Assembly (NCBI GenBank): GCA_910585605.1
Contig: CAJUFL010000007.1
Location: forward strand, 1 to 64,000
Origin: an uncultured Lachnospiraceae bacterium
Lineage (GTDB): Bacteria > Bacillota > Clostridia > Lachnospirales > Lachnospiraceae
Length of the DNA: 64,000 nucleotides
Reading direction: 5' to 3'
In this document: positions 63,479 to 64,000 of the stretch, in pieces
Layout of the letters: every line of letters begins with the position of its first letter
How positions within the stretch are numbered: position 1 is the first letter of the stretch
Notes under the pieces: generated by a model
Database searches by the model: none
What the model saw: the letters and a program-made list of their open reading frames with translations, nothing else
Told to the model about the DNA's origin: nothing
Translations under genes and position numbers: made by a program

Positions 63479-64000
63479 TTATGTTCGTTTCGGCGGTTTT
63501 GGTCCCATATACTGATAAAAATAGGATTTGATCATACCATTATATATCTTACGGTTTTTAGTCGCTTTCTTCCCCAGATAGCGTTCTGCGTCCTCATAAG
63601 AGGTTATAATGAATTTGGACCAGGTATCCAGCCGGCTAAATGCCTTCCCGATATCCTTATAAAGTTTTGGCAGGTCAGATTTTTCTTCCAGACGTTCACC
63701 ATAAGGCGGATTAGTTATGATAAATCCATATTTTTTAGGACTGGAAAGCTCCCTCATATCCCGCTGCTGAAAATGAATATATTCATCCACACCGGCTTCC
63801 CTTGCATTCTGCATTGCACATTTTATAATACCTGAATCCAGATCATATCCCTGAATATTCATCTCAATATCCCGTAAGATCAAATCTTCTGCCTCCGTAA
63901 TTGCATCATACCAGATTTTTTTCGGTGCAATATTCTTCCAGTTTTCCGCTGTAAATTCCCGGTTCATCCCCGGTGCTATATTTGCCCCGATCATGGCAGC
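63479..64000 (-). CDS. RlmL-type rRNA methyltransferase, N-terminus outside window
   Basis: The C-terminal 173 residues of a THUMP-domain class I N-methyltransferase. The motif ITNPPYGERLEEKSDL is the N2-guanine methylase NPPY signature, and DAITEAEDLILRDIEMNIQG precedes it. The frame remains open to the window edge, so the start lies beyond 64000. Host gene. Confidence 0.9.
   Translation of the reverse strand, partial: AAMIGANIAPGMNREFTAENWKNIAPKKIWYDAITEAEDLILRDIEMNIQGYDLDSGIIKCAMQNAREAGVDEYIHFQQRDMRELSSPKKYGFIITNPPYGERLEEKSDLPKLYKDIGKAFSRLDTWSKFIITSYEDAERYLGKKATKNRKIYNGMIKSYFYQYMGPKPPKRT

Overview
The window looks like a chromosomal segment of a Gram-positive anaerobe of the Clostridia, most probably Lachnospiraceae. 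The evidence is the low-to-moderate GC content, strong AGGAGG-type ribosome binding sites almost everywhere, the host genes at the right edge (rlmD, a YfcE-type phosphoesterase, rdgB, an RlmL-type rRNA methylase), and an integrative conjugative element (ICE) backbone of the kind common in that family. The genus cannot be read from the sequence.

Region 1 (1-14.8 kb, all on the minus strand) is a DNA phosphorothioation island. dndB, dndC, dndD, dndE and a dndA-type cysteine desulfurase form a tightly overlapping operon, followed by a small broken ORF and a DUF262 protein that runs off the window. The operon has a near-consensus promoter whose -10 box lies inside a perfect 19-bp inverted repeat at 7316-7354. 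Upstream lies a second operon with its own promoter. It encodes an 875-residue protein with an RNA-polymerase alpha-CTD-like domain and a sigma-70 region 4, a PLD-SF2 helicase, a 55-residue protein, an SMC/DndD-like ATPase and a 176-residue protein. It contains no recognisable DptF, DptG or DptH gene, so it is a candidate non-canonical effector arm for the modification system.

Region 2 (14.8-22.9 kb) is a patchwork of regulators and accessory genes. It holds a glycine-rich small protein, an XRE regulator, a WYL regulator with an IS inserted just upstream (9-bp target duplication visible), a secreted Ig-like/transglutaminase-like protein, two paralogous small proteins, and two duplicated XRE cassettes. 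The second cassette is followed by a TIR-like protein, a likely NAD-cleaving effector.

Region 3 (22.9-59.7 kb, essentially all minus strand) is the ICE backbone. Read in the direction of transcription it has ParM and a ParR-like protein, an LPXTG surface protein with about nine Cna-B repeats, DUF5688, a 41-residue protein, RadC/JAB, a TOPRIM primase-like protein, a 516-bp non-coding hub (candidate oriT plus six phased hairpins), MobC and relaxase, a PcfB-like protein, VirD4 interrupted by a group II intron, VirB2-, VirB6-, VirB3- and VirB4-like proteins, a cell-wall hydrolase, a 2284-residue methylase-helicase, a sortase and a double SpoVG protein. The integrase is not in the window. The phosphorothioation island and the TIR cassette are probably cargo of this element or of an adjacent one.

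Region 4 (60.4-64 kb) returns to host genes. The C-terminal tail of rlmD looks replaced, which suggests that the 3' end of rlmD is the ICE attachment site.
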